From assembly GCF_020921035.1 (NCBI RefSeq), contig NC_063157.1, positions 8,468,001 to 8,532,000 on the forward strand: DNA of 64,000 nt. Reading direction: 5' to 3'. The notes beneath the pieces were generated by a model. The model saw nothing but the letters and a program-made list of their open reading frames with translations. It did not search any database and had not been told where the DNA came from. Positions 47,641 through 59,615 of the stretch are shown here, in pieces; positions within the stretch are counted from its first letter, which is position 1, and the number at the start of each line of letters is the position of its first letter. This DNA comes from Rhodamnia argentea. Taxonomy: Eukaryota > Streptophyta > Magnoliopsida > Myrtales > Myrtaceae. A program made the translations under genes and the position numbers.

Positions 47641-48660
47641 AATGCACCCTAAAGCACTCGCGCATGAGAGATTATTTTTTGAGTCATCTAATCCACCCGA
47701 GTCAATCACCGTACCAGAAGACAAGGGGACCACTTATTTTCTTGTGAATGACAACGGTTCACCGGTGAGAAATGTCGATTTGGATGGACGAGGACGTCGC
47801 GCTTCAAAAAGGCTCGACAAATAGCAAGTTAAATTTACAGCTTTTATAAGTAACTGGGGATTCTGATTTGGTTTTCAGTTGGATATATATTTAAGAAAGT
47901 TCTACTTCGTATCGAGATGGAACGTAATAGTGTCATAGATAATTCAAACTAATCACCAGTAATACGAATGAGCTTAGGGTAATTGATTCTCCTTTCTGAT
48001 CTAAAGCCTTTCAAACTCATTTGATTATTTGACCAAAAAAACAAAAAATAAAAACTCATTTGATTAAATCTTGTCATACGTCGTATATGTAATGCTAATG
48101 TACAATCTTCACATTTTATAAGCGCCCATTTCACAGGTAAGAGGGTCAAATTGTTCATCAAGCATGTGTAATTACCAATAAACAAGTCTAGTTAGGGGAC
48201 AAATTCATACCATACACCATCAAACCAAAACCTTAGAGAGGTTGGATTGATTCAATAATTACTCGATGTGTGCGAAGTATTGAAGATTGAATTTTGAGGG
48301 AAGAAGACCTTAAAGCGATAGCCCAGATCTCTTGCGACATTTTTTCTTCAAAAGAGGAGAAAGAACATTGATATCGTTGATGTGTACACATGAAACATTG
48401 CGTAGAAAAAGAAGAAGAATTGATGCAGTTGGAAGCACAGATTGCACGTTTGCTAATCATATATTTAACAAAAGAAGTCCTAATTTTCTAATTTACGAAT
48501 GGGCTTTGTTAACGAGTGTCATAAGAGCTGACGCACAGATTGCCCTTGTAATGTTAATGCACAATAGCGTCTTGAAGGTTGAGTTATTCTAAATCAAATA
48601 TACTTAAAACGGTGCATTGAAACACTCATTAATAAGAAAGGTCTTTGCAGAACGTAGTTA
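47641..48660. other. Intergenic, no gene recognised
   Basis: AT-rich with no recognisable coding sequence or element ends. Confidence 0.45.
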
Positions 48661-49350
48661 ATTAAAGGTAAATATTACGAAAAACTCTCAAATTAGTATT
48701 CATGTGATAAATCATCCCAAATCAATTTTTTCACCACTGAAACTTCGAAACCGGTATATCCGTGACAAATTTACCCATCATTAATTTTCGTTAAATTCAA
48801 TTAGTACCACGAAAAACCTCAAAGTGGTACATCTGTGATAAACAGAGGGTAAAAACCCCGGACTAATACACCCATCAGAGCTCCTTCTCCTTGAATCTAC
48901 ACTCGGAGAAATACAGCAAGCCGTTCATATTGCCATTGAAGAAAAATGCAGAAGAAAAAGACGGTTCGACCAGTTCATGAAAGAAAGAGCAAGTCTGATG
49001 GCCCCAAAATGAAGATGTGTGAATCCTTGTTGGATCCACTCAAGCGGAAATTCATGAGGAATTTGGAGCGTCACAAAATCCATGAACCGATCTTTGTCAA
49101 TCGACCCGTATTATCTAACTTAGCAATTATATAGTGAAAACTCTAAAGTGATACACCTATGACAAACAGTAAGTAAAAATTTTAGATTAGTACATCCGTC
49201 AACTATAATGTGTCATCTAACCGAGTAATTAGACGGTAAAATTTAATGCAAACTAATTGTGGGTAAAATAAATTCGTCATAAGTGTACCAATTTGAAATT
49301 TTTTTTTATCAAAAAATTAGTTTGAGATAAATTTATCACAAACGTATCAT
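48661..49350. mobile_element. TIR/foldback element with unique core, upstream of CYP86A
   Basis: The arms are built of the same units as the 35.3 kb element: left GTGATAAATCATCCCAAATC, TATATCCGTGACAAATTTAC, GGTACATCTGTGATAAA; right, inverted, AAATTCGTCATAAGTGTACC and AGATAAATTTATCACAAACG. The centre (about 48,880-49,130) is different from the AT arms and holds a frame reading MQKKKTVRPVHERKSKSDGP, then LLDPLKRKFMRNLERHKIHE, rich in Lys/Arg. That piece may be captured host sequence. The right end lies about 190 bp before the CYP86A TATA box. Confidence 0.5.
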
Positions 49351-49540
49351 TAAATCTTTAATTAAACATGTGTTTCTTTCCACGTACCACTCGGGAAATC
49401 TCTCCACCACTCACTCCCAATCCTCCAATGCCATGGGTGAGCGTCGTTGTTCAGATTCGTCAAGAAAGTCTCAACAACTCCTTCCTAAAATTTTCCATTT
49501 TGCTCCTAGTCTTAGGATCCATCGTAAAGACATGACCTTC

Positions 49541-49547
49541 TATATAA
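49541..49547 (+). promoter_or_regulatory. TATA box of CYP86A gene
   Basis: TATATAA in CTTCTATATAACCC, 94 bp before the start codon, followed by a pyrimidine-rich CCTCCTCTCTCTCGCCC leader. Confidence 0.65.
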
Positions 49548-49640
49548 CCCATAAAATAACCCTCCTCTCTCTCGCCCACTCGCTACCCGAGACTCTGTAC
49601 TGCAATTTAGTCTCTAATTTGATCTGCTCTCTGATCAATC

Positions 49641-51398
49641 ATGGAGATCCCGCTCATTCTCTTCACTGTGGCGGCTGCCGCTTTGGCGTACCTCCTCTGG
49701 TTCTGCCTTCTGGCCCGGACACTGACCGGCCCCAAGGCGTGGCCGCTAGTGGGAAGCCTCCCCGCCCTCTTCTCGAACCGCCGGTGCATCCACGACTGGA
49801 TCGCCAGCAACCTCCGTGCAGCCGGCGGCTCCGCCACGTACCAGACCTGCACGGTCGCGCTCCCCTTCGTGGCCCGCCGGCAGGGGTTATACACCGTCAC
49901 GTGCCACCCCAAGAACATCGAGCACGTGCTCCGGACCCGGTTTGACAACTACCCGAAGGGCCCGACGTATCAGGCTGCTTTCCACGACTTGCTGGGCCAG
50001 GGGATCTTCAACAGCGACGGGGACACTTGGCTGATCCAGCGGAAGACGGCGGCTCTCGAGTTCACGACCCGGACACTCAGGCAGGCCATGGCCCGGTGGG
50101 TCAGCCGGACCATAAAGTCGCGCCTTTGGACGATTTTGGACAAAGCTGCTCGAGATAAAACCTCGGTGGACTTGCAAGATCTGTTGCTTCGTTTGACGTT
50201 CGACAACATATGCGGACTCACGTTCGGCAAGGACCCCGAGACTTTGTCCCCGGAAATGCCGGAGAACCCCTTCGCCATCGCCTTCGACACCGCCACCGAG
50301 GCGACGCTCGAGAGGTTGCTGTACCCGAGCTTCCTGTGGAGGTTGAAGAAGGTCTTCGCTATCGGCTCGGAGAAGAGGCTGCAGAGGAGCCTCGAGGTCG
50401 TCGAGACTTACATGAATGACGCCATCGAGGCGAGGAAAGAGGCTCCGTCTGACGATCTCCTGTCGAGGTTCTTGAAGAAGCGCGACGTGGACGGGAACCT
50501 GTTCCCCACTTCCGTCCTCCAGCGCATCGCGCTCAACTTTGTCCTCGCCGGGCGCGACACGTCCTCCGTCGCCCTCAGCTGGTTCTTCTGGCTGGTGATG
50601 AACAACCCCGACGTGGAGGAGAAGATTATCCGGGAGATCACAACGGTGCTCCAGGAGACACGCGGTGACGAACCGGCCAAGTGGGTGGAGGACCCGCTGG
50701 TCTTCGATGAGGCAGACAGGTAGATGGTAAATTCATGGTATAAACTTATAATACAAAGTAAAAATGAGACCTAATATGGGCAATGACACAAATATAGAAT
50801 AACCTCAGCGTACGAAGATTGATTTATTCAATGACACGTCATGAATGCGACTAGTTTACTTCATCGAATCTACCTTGTACAAACAATTCCTCTAATTTTT
50901 ACCCCTTGCAGATTGATATATCTGAAAGCCGCATTGGCCGAGACTCTGAGATTGTATCCTTCCGTGCCCGAAGATTACAAGCATGTGGTCTCCGACGACG
51001 TCTTGCCGGACGGCACGTTCGTGCCTGCAGGATCGACGGTGACATACTCCATATATTCGGTTGGGAGGATGAAGGCTATATGGGGCGAGGATTGCTTGGA
51101 GTTCAAGCCGGAGAGGTGGCTGTCGCCGGAGGGCGACCAGTTCGAGCCGCCCAAGGATGGTTACAAGTTCGTGGCGTTCAACGCCGGGCCCAGGACTTGC
51201 CTCGGGAAGGACCTCGCGTACCTGCAGATGAAGTCGGTGGCTTCGGCGGTGCTCCTCCGCTACGTGCTGTCGCCGGTCCCCGGCCACCGGGTGGAGCAGA
51301 AGATGTCGCTCACCTTGTTCATGAAGAACGGGCTCCGCGTCTACTTGCGCCCACGGGCTCTCGTAGGCCCGGCCCAGGGACTCGCCGCCCCAGCATAG
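49641..51398 (+). CDS. CYP86A: Cytochrome P450 CYP86A, fatty-acid omega-hydroxylase
   Basis: Exons 49,641-50,719 and 50,912-51,398 encode 521 residues, the normal CYP86A size, and the single 192-nt intron at EADR/LIYLKA is the family position. An N-terminal membrane anchor (about 1-27) leads into the [12 protein letters not shown] hinge. The I-helix AGRDTSS (Ala303 to about Ser309), ETLRLYP with the K-helix ExxR, FKPERW and the heme loop [10 protein letters not shown] with ligand Cys456 are all intact. The sequence is closest to the CYP86A8/A22 type that I know. These ER enzymes hydroxylate C16/C18 acids at the terminal carbon for cutin and related polyesters in epidermis. A TATA box 94 bp upstream fits the start. 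The exact CYP86A subtype cannot be settled by eye. Confidence 0.95.
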
Positions 51399-52221
51399 GG
51401 GCCTCGAAGGCGTGGATGAACTCACAAACTTCGCCACGGTTGTGGCTTGAACTTGTGAAGGCGTTAATAAGGTCGTTCCACTTGATTTTGCGGTACAGGG
51501 TGTTCATTACATCTCCATATGGTAAAATTCATGCATACACACCCACAGTGAAAATTTGTTATTGGTTCTGTCCTTGTCATTCGTCGTCGTTTCATGTGAT
51601 TGGAGTGCTTAGATTTCCTTGATGAGTATACTTGTAACATAAAAAAGATTGTCATTGTGATGATTTTGCCTTCTACGTTGCGTTTTCCGTACATTTAGAT
51701 GTACTTGTCGAGTATAAATACAACGTATAAGTATTTCGACAACTAACTAATGGAATTTAAAAAGTATTTATAAGACCTCCAGCATGAGGCCCATACGGAA
51801 AACCACTTTGAGCAAAATGCAAGTTACAGAAGTTTGTATACAACGTTAAATTTACTGACATACAAAAATTGATGTTCGTATATACAACGTTAAATTCATG
51901 AAGTTTGTATCGGGACAATCTCATGTTATTCTTCCTCCTACGCTCGTGTAATGCCATGGCAAAGTCAAATGAACGATAGGACAAGGCACGTAAGCCAGCA
52001 ATTTTTAGCGAAGTTCTGGTCCCAGGCTCCATCGTTTTGGTCTCTCAAATGCTTTTACCAAGTTCTTCAGGCTTCAGCAAAGACATTGCATCAACCACCA
52101 CGCTACCGTCCCGCCTTTTCCGGTCTCATCGGTTTCTCTTGCTCCTTATCCAAGTCTCTCTTTACTGATCAGATGCAGGATGATTGGTGCGTCGCCAGTC
52201 GATGATCGAATAGCCGACCGA
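51399..52221. other. Spacer between convergent genes
   Basis: Contains the 3' UTRs of CYP86A (+) and of PHT4;1 (-). The phrase 'ATACAACGTTAAATT' appears twice (about 51,838 and 51,880). No further gene is visible. Confidence 0.5.
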
Positions 52222-55200
52222 TCAGTCCAAAATCTTCTCGCCTGATGAGAAAAGATTCCACACGACGGTTCCGGTTAAGTAAAGCCCAACTGAGACCTTG
52301 AAAACATCGTCCCAACTCCCTGCAAGCAGAGAAAGGAGAAAGACTGTAAGGCGATCTGAAATATTTTCCAAACAATTTTATCAACACTACATTTTCGGTA
52401 GCTAAAATTCTCAGTGAGGACGAGGTAAAGACCATGTTGCAAGATGTAGCCCGTCGCAGCTGTCCCGAAAACACCGGCCAACACGCCAGCAGTATTGGAT
52501 AAACCAAGCAGTACTCCCTGTCAAGAGAATCCAAATAAAGATGTTAGCTGGGGCATTACGAAAACAATACGGTTGCACTAGCAACATTGGACTTTGGTGC
52601 TGAGCCCCCGAGATGGTCAGAAGAAGTCGAACATCGTTTCTAGTTGGACCTCGCCAGGATCAGGATTTATCTCCAAATGCTGCAGAGTGGAGTACCCTTC
52701 TACTGAAATTAACGAAGATGAATTATGAAGAAATACTACTTACGGAGTAGCGGGGAGCAATGTCCTGATGATTCGAGTACAGACCAGATTGCGAGAATGC
52801 ATCAGTTCCCTGCTTAAAGAGTTTATGACTGGTTATTATAAGAAAATGTCTCATACCATGAAAGCAGATCGAATCAAAGTTGCACAAGCAGATTAAAATA
52901 CAAGATATCAGATTAGATCAACCTAAAGTTTTTCAATGAATATCCATTACATTACTAATCTAATGTCACAATCAATGGAAGGAAAGAGATTAGATGCCTT
53001 CTCTTCCTTAAAAGAAACGATGAAATAACAGCTGCAAATTTGATGATCATCCTGACTAGCAAAGTAATCGGATAAAAGGGCAACTTTAGCAATGTACTGG
53101 AGCCCACAATAGATCATTCAAAAGACATGCTAATGCGAGTTGCATGAGATTCGGAAAGAAACGAGAGGGATCTAAGAAGCATTCATAATGGCAAAGGAAG
53201 AAGTGACTAGAAGTGATCTAAGAAAACCTTCTGATGGGTGAAGTGAAGTTTTCATGTAACCAATATTTCACTTTTGCTTCTACAGTTAAACATCGACACA
53301 TTAACAATGAGATGGAGGCAAACCTGACTGCAGGCCATGCATAAAACAGCCATTGCAGGAGAGTCAACATGGCTCAACTGGGTAAGAAAAAAAGCAGGTC
53401 CAAGAAATCCAATTGACTGCATGATCTGCATGATACAATGCAAGCTGGTGCCGGATCAATACACGTGATTTGTTTAAAAGGCAAAGCACAAGAAAGAAGT
53501 CAAGAGAAGCTAATAATAACATGGCTTAAACTAAACAATATGCAATTGATTAAAGGACTTCTTACTATAAGAAATAGCCAATTAAAGTACAATGTCCCGG
53601 GAAGTCGAAGATTGAGCATACTTTATCAATGAGAAACATGTTCAGTATTTTTCATTCTTATTATTCTCATTATGATCTTCCCAAACTGCTGTTGCTCTCC
53701 TAATTCTAAGACATGAAGTGTTAGAACAAGGTACCTTGCGAACTGTAGTCACAGATAAGCCATTGCTGACAAGAGTGTCCGCAATCCAACCTCCAAGATT
53801 AGCAGAAAACGCCATTGTAAGCCAAGGTAATACACATAAAAGCCCCGATTCTGTGAGATTGAACTTTAGCACCTGATATCATTTTAGGGATAGATGAAAT
53901 CAAAGCATGTCAGTTATTGAACAAAGATGGCCCATGATTATCCATTGGTTGACCAATTATCATATCAGTAATCTTATCAGTTATCAAGTGAGTAAAAATG
54001 TCAAGGGATGATTCAAAAACTTACCTGATTATAGTATGTCGGCATCCACGTGAGAAGAATAAATGTCCCCCAGTTGTGACAGAAATGACACACTATGAGG
54101 GCCCATACAGGTGGTTTCGACAGTATTAAACCCCATGGTATCGTAGTCACAGGTTCTCTTGGAATGCTGTTGGTTAAAATCAGCTTTTTCTCTTCAGGCC
54201 GCAGCTGAGGATCATCGAGAGGTGAACTGTATGCCTGCAACGAGAACTCCCGAAATTAAATTTCAGTGATAAAGCTCTCGAAAGATCTTATCTCATCCAG
54301 CAGCATAATTATAAAGGAATCCATCTCTCGGAATAAAAATAGGAGTCACCTTATTTAGCCAGGTTGCGAACCATAATGTTCCCAGAGAACCGAAAGAATA
54401 GAAGACTGATGGCCAGCCAAACTGATGTATCAAAAAAGGCGAAAAGGCGAAGCCAGTGACTGATCCTAGATACATGCCACTGTAGACCAGTGCCAGTGAT
54501 CTACTTCTCTCTGATACGGGAACCCACTTCGACAAGATATTATTCATTGCAGGCATAGCGACACCCTGAACAGATGTGGGGGGGAAACCAAGTTATGTTG
54601 AGCAGAGAGGGCATAATCGTTAAAAATGGTTTTTACACCTAAAAACATTGTTACTGTTTGTATCCAGTACAAACCCACGAACTATACACAGAATTGTGCC
54701 AAATACCAAATTCGGTTTCACAAATTAGATGTAGTTCTTATCTATTCTCGCCAGCATAGGAAGAAAGAAAAAGATTAAGTAGAACAATGAGCTAACTTCG
54801 CCAATTCCCATAAAGGCACGGACGACAAGCAGGAAAGGAAGCCCAAGTTTAGCAGCGACTGGAGTGAGAGCTGTTGCGATGGACCACCAAACTACCCCAA
54901 ATCCCAAGACAAGTTTCCCACCCACAGTGTCGGCCCAAATGCCGCCGGCAATCTGTCATTGAAAACTGGAGTCAGACCAAGAAAGGAGCACTTGGTTTCT
55001 AGCAGGCTTATCCAGACAATCAAAATTGTTGCAGGCATATAATGAAGAAAAGGAACCACGGAAAGCTCAATAGTCTTTAACTTTATCAAAGAAGTTTCTT
55101 TACCTGGGTGAGGAGATAGCCCCAGAAAAAGGAAGACTGTATCAAACCAACAGTGGTTGGGTTCCAGTTGTTTTCTGCAGACATGGGAAGTATAGCAATA

Positions 55201-56510
55201 CTCATGTTTACCTGCCAAAGCAGATCTGTATAAAGATGCTAAATAAAAAAGCTCTGTTTTCTTGGAATATAATGTACATGCTTAGAATGTGGTCAAAGTG
55301 AATGACTGCAGTGAAGAGTATCACATAAGAAAAAATAAATCCCGAGAGCAATGGATCCAAACTATCAGATTAAGAGAAACTTAAGATATGAGACAGCTCT
55401 TCAAAGAGATCAAAACTAACGTCCTTAGAGCTTCCAAATCTCTAGGGACTATTGGAGAAGTCACGTGAATTCACCCTCCACATGATTATTCCATTTTAAT
55501 AGAACAAAGATACCACAAGTAGTGAAACTTTGACTAACCTACCTACTAATGCTCCCGACAATAAAGACACCGCCTTTAAAGAAACTTATCAAACAAGTTC
55601 TGTAATGTAACATCACTTAGTAGATTTAGTAATGTCATACAATTCCCATAGAAGACAATCCAACGGAACTGGGATTTTCTCAAATAGGCAGAGTGAATCG
55701 ACTCAATTGATAGCCCAGGTAACGACACATAATCTAAACAAAATTCAAAGGTCGAGTCAATTAGCAGCTCGCGTCTCAAATTACAGCTGTACGGGCCACA
55801 ATACCGCAGAGGAATCTGCACTTGCCTTCGTCAAATGGGTTTTTCTTGAGAACAATAACAGCACAAAGGTTACTCTCCAGATTGCACATTCACCAACATC
55901 AAATGAAGCAAGCAAGACAGAAAGTAGCAACATCTTAGAATGATCATGCCTATCATTTTGATCAATTTCTTTCGTTAGCTTGAAACGAATAATTTTTCCA
56001 GGAGTAATCGCCTCCCTTCTAATACTTGTCCCCCTCCCGTGACAACTTTAAACTGAGGAAGCATATTCTTGTGTGTAGCCATAGCCACCATACTGGGAAG
56101 CAGAGTAAGGGATAAGCAAAAAGAAGAGAGACAAGAGGCTTTACTCGGTCCATGTTGCAGAGCAAGAAGGCCGAGAAACAGAGGATCACGATGACCCATC
56201 TCTTGGGGAACTCTTCCCACCAAGGAACGATACCCCCGTCCTCCTCGTCTTGGCCGTTCTTGAACTTCGCCGACTCTTGCACCTCCGAGATTTCGTACTG
56301 CTCCGACTTCAAGCCAGGGTTTCGGGCCGAGACCCGGAACGTGCAGCATCGCCCCCCCGAGATCAATCGGACCCGGCACTGGAACCGAGTCGCTGACGCG
56401 AAGCCTTTCCTCGGCGGTGGCGGCGGCGGCGGCGGACCGAGTGAAGTCCTTTGCTTGAGGAGGGAATCAGGGTGCGGCGAGAAGGAGCAGAGGAAGGCTC
56501 TCGAGTTCAT
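52222..56510 (-). CDS. PHT4;1: Thylakoid phosphate transporter PHT4;1 / ANTR1
   Basis: Ten exons with consistent phases give 514 residues: 56,510-56,145; 55,211-55,104; 54,952-54,797; 54,565-54,350; 54,234-54,025; 53,872-53,735; 53,425-53,324; 52,809-52,744; 52,517-52,433; 52,319-52,222. Residues 1 to about 90 form a plastid transit peptide with a poly-Pro run. Then comes the major-facilitator body: [75 protein letters not shown] and [17 protein letters not shown], ending GEKILD. The start [27 protein letters not shown] and ILQHGSWDDVF favour PHT4;1 over PHT4;4, the ascorbate transporter. In Arabidopsis PHT4;1 moves phosphate from the thylakoid lumen to the stroma and supports ATP synthesis. 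A GA-rich tract and an ACACGTGG G-box lie just upstream. Confidence 0.95.
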
Positions 56511-56654
56511 GGCGATGAAGAAAGGTTTCAGCTTGCTTCACATAGAGAGAGATAGAGGTGACTGATGATACTTGTTCGGACAGGCATTCCAGATTTGCGG
56601 GGAAGAGAGAGAGAGAGAGAGGTGGGATATTTATGGGCACTGGTTAATGTTACG

Positions 56655-56662
56655 ACACGTGG
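56655..56662. promoter_or_regulatory. G-box in PHT4;1 promoter
   Basis: ACACGTGG, a core ACGT/G-box element, lies about 150 bp upstream of the PHT4;1 start codon. A (GA)n run (56,604-56,622) lies between them. Such boxes bind bZIP/bHLH factors, often light-responsive, so a link to light regulation of this plastid transporter is plausible but only inferred. Confidence 0.5.
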
Positions 56663-57164
56663 AGGTTGCATGGAGGAGAGGATGAGATTGCGGGTTGAGG
56701 TCTCCAAAGAGTTAATAACGGAAAAACAGGATTTCGTTTGCTTGTCCTGAAGCTGGAGGGAGGGCAACATCCAGGATAGCATTGCTTGTCCTTACGCCGG
56801 GCCACCGGGCAGCGTCGCGGACGGAATTCTCCCGTAACACGGCTAGTTTGTCAAGCTTCGGCACGGTTGGCTCGGCTCAAGAACAAGTAGTTTTCTAAAA
56901 AAAATTGAGATATAATGGTGTCTCTAATCATAGCAATGAAGTCGATTTTTTTTTTCTGACATATTTTCCCAGTATGCTCATCACGAAAAATTTCTAATAA
57001 TCCTAATACAGCTACTATTAGACGGACAGCTGCCAAGAAACATAAGCTAGAAAACGAGCTATGTGCACATACAGGTTTTTGTAACTCCAGATATTCGGCA
57101 CCTTTGACGTCGTGCTCCTCACCATGATTCAGATGATACAATGTCGGCTTCATGTCGGGCAAGT

Positions 57165-57600
57165 TTGGTTAAAGTCAATTCTTGCAAAAAAAACAATCAC
57201 ACCCTGCCACAATCCTAAATTTTTTCGGAGACATAATACGCCTATAGTCTTTCAAGACCCGTTGACCATTATTGAATGTGGATAGATGGTACCATAGACT
57301 CCATTGGGGCCAGTAGATCACAATTGGCTAAACTCAATTCTTGCAAAAGCCAATCATACCCTACCACAAACTTAAATTTTTCGCACATACTACACCTATA
57401 GTCTTCCAAGATCCGTTGGATAGTACTGAATGTGGACTGATGGTACCATAGACTCCAATGGGGTCAATAAAAAGTCATGGGTCATGATGGAAAGAGCGGG
57501 AAAACCGGCGACTCTCTTCTTCCACCATTTCAAAACGTCGACATTGTCTTCGTCAACTCTGTTAAAGCACTTGGAGTAGTTTGTATATCTCGAATTCATT
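57165..57600 (-). pseudogene. Decayed hAT transposase C-terminus, tandemly duplicated
   Basis: Read on the minus strand from 57,600, VDVLKWWKKR, GFPALSIMTHDFLLTP matches the hAT dimerisation region (D.L.WW......P.L...A.D.L..P). The continuation, after a frameshift, reads FST.QRILEDYRCSM, K, VVGYDW, which fits the terminal hAT motif. This last piece is present twice as direct repeats about 159 bp apart (57,324-57,467 and 57,165-57,310). The second copy reads RVLKDYRRIMS and VAGCD. Frameshifts and stops show it is dead. I could not identify the BED finger or catalytic part with certainty. Sequence at 57,835-58,120 on the same strand may be an upstream remnant. Confidence 0.65.
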
Positions 57601-59264
57601 GGTAGATGAAGACGAAGAGCTAGCAGAAGTTTGCAGGGGTGTTCTTCTTAATAAATCGAGAGATCATAAAAATTTCTGAGAAGTATTTGATGAAGGCGCC
57701 GTCTCCTTCCGTGGGTTGGAACTAGTTGTATCGAATCGACTAGCGTGTGTAGCATACATATTGTAGGGTCAATTCCTCACCGTCACGGATATCTGCTCCA
57801 TTTGAACCTCCTCATCTAGTCCCAAATTTTCGTACTATGGAATAAGAAAATTTTCAGCCCCCTTCAACTTGAACCTTGAATCTAAGAGAGTTGACATCTT
57901 CTTAAACCTAAGAGGCTCGATGACATAATTCACGTTCCTCATCGACCCAATGGTCGTTGACAACGCAGTGCGCGTAGCGTATGGAGGAAGTCTATGAATT
58001 GCTGATTTCTCGCCTTGCCGTACTTGAATGGGTTGTTGTACCTGAAAAACTTCCCTTCGCCCTAGACATCTCTTCCTCACGTCGGCGAGTGGTGCGAATG
58101 GCATTCTTGACACCATTGACGTCGATCTCGAGCCGAATTGTCCTCCAGAAACAGAACATCCTTCTCCGTGGAGCCTTTGCCGCAGTTGCTTGGGGGGTTT
58201 TCTTCGAATGTAGGGGTGTCATCGGCGGGAAACGTCTTGGTGGGACTAGTTCATGACGCTCGACCCTACAATTTCTCCGGATCGTCGTGTCACCATCTCT
58301 CGTTTTCATCGAATTTGGCTTGTTGCGGGAGCGTATATGATCTGAATAAAATGTAAATGTGATCGTTCCTTTTCGGAGGTTGTAAGACCCCCTAATAAAC
58401 ATTAAACATAGTTAAAAAGTTTGTTTGAAATAAAAAATAGTTGCAACTCCTTTATGAACAGTATGACTGTTTGATTTGCTGGGACACAATAGACTCTGAT
58501 CCGCGTTAGTGCAAGCTTGCAAAGTGCGCCTAATAATCGCGCACCCGCGAATATGGTGGGGTTGAGCCCACTTAATCCATTTCTCCAATTGAAAGGCCAG
58601 AATAGCTTTTACTTGTAAAGTGTCTCACACTTTCTCATTTTTCCTACGTGGGATAAGGAAAAGACACAATTTTGTTTGTTGTACAAACAAGCAGGATCAG
58701 TCGTGTGGTTACGACGACAAACCAACTGGCCATCCGTTTTAACCACCCTTCATATGTTAGGTTGCTTGAGGGTGGGGACCTTCAATTTTAGGAAGTGACC
58801 TTTTGGGTAAGATGTATGTGTGTGTGAGAAAGCGAATGTCATCGAAATTTTGTTTACAAATCAAACTCAACCAAACCCACTTGTAGTGGGACAAGTGTTT
58901 ACACATTGAAGCATTTAAAACTCTCCTTCAGAATTGATAAATTTAAATCAAATGAGGCTTGGTCATGAAATAAACCTTGATAAGTGAAGCTCTAGAACAA
59001 TAAACGAATAAGTAGCTTAGGGACCTGGCATAAACATTGATATGTTAAGTCTGGTAATCACCAATATACCATACAACGATACAAAGATGAATACACGTTT
59101 GAGTGGAAAGTTAATGCTCAATAACATGGATAGCATACATTTTCTAAAGTTAATAATGAAAATTTATCAATAAACGATTATTCTTGTCTTCGTTGATGAG
59201 TACTTTTTCTTGATAAAATATTCATTATTAACTTTTTTCCTATATAAAATATCAATATATTGCA
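57601..59264. other. Intergenic, possible hAT remnants, no gene recognised
   Basis: Frames at 57,835-58,402 on both strands overlap and none shows a full known domain. A weak SRFKLK-like string on the minus strand could be a hAT remnant. From 58,400 on, no feature is visible. Confidence 0.4.
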
Positions 59265-59615
59265 AAGGAAAAAGACACAAGTGTTACAACTTTTTTGTGA
59301 TGCTCATTTGAGAGCCATGGCTTTTTTTTTTTTCGATTACTTGAGTGCAAGATGACTTTTCAATTGATCACTTGAGTGCCATAATTTTTTTAGAGAACGT
59401 TTACCATGGGTGCTACGCTATGTTGGATTTTTGGCACTTGGATGAAAATTTTCTAAAGTAACAACACTTAAGCGATTGATTGAAAGTTATGGTAACTTAA
59501 GTGAACGTTTTTTAGAATTTAAGACACTCGAGTGGTTAAAAAAAAAAAACAATTGTGGCAATGAATTGAGCGTCGTTCTAAAGTTACGAAACTTGTAATG
59601 TCCTTTACCCTATTG
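59265..59615. mobile_element. Foldback MITE (~350 bp)
   Basis: The left half (ACAAGTGTTACAACTTTTTT, then GAGAGCCATGGC, T-run, ATTACTTGAGTGCAAG) is the imperfect inverse of the right half (CACTCGAGTGGT, A-run, AATTGTGGCAATGAATTGAG, ACGAAACTTGTAATGTCC). The phrases CACTTGAGTGCCA and TGGCACTTGG recur inside. No coding capacity. Confidence 0.6.

Noticed and set aside
57981-58402. Candidate genes on both strands upstream of the hAT remnant
   Set aside because: Overlapping frames with no complete domain. At most a decayed transposase part.
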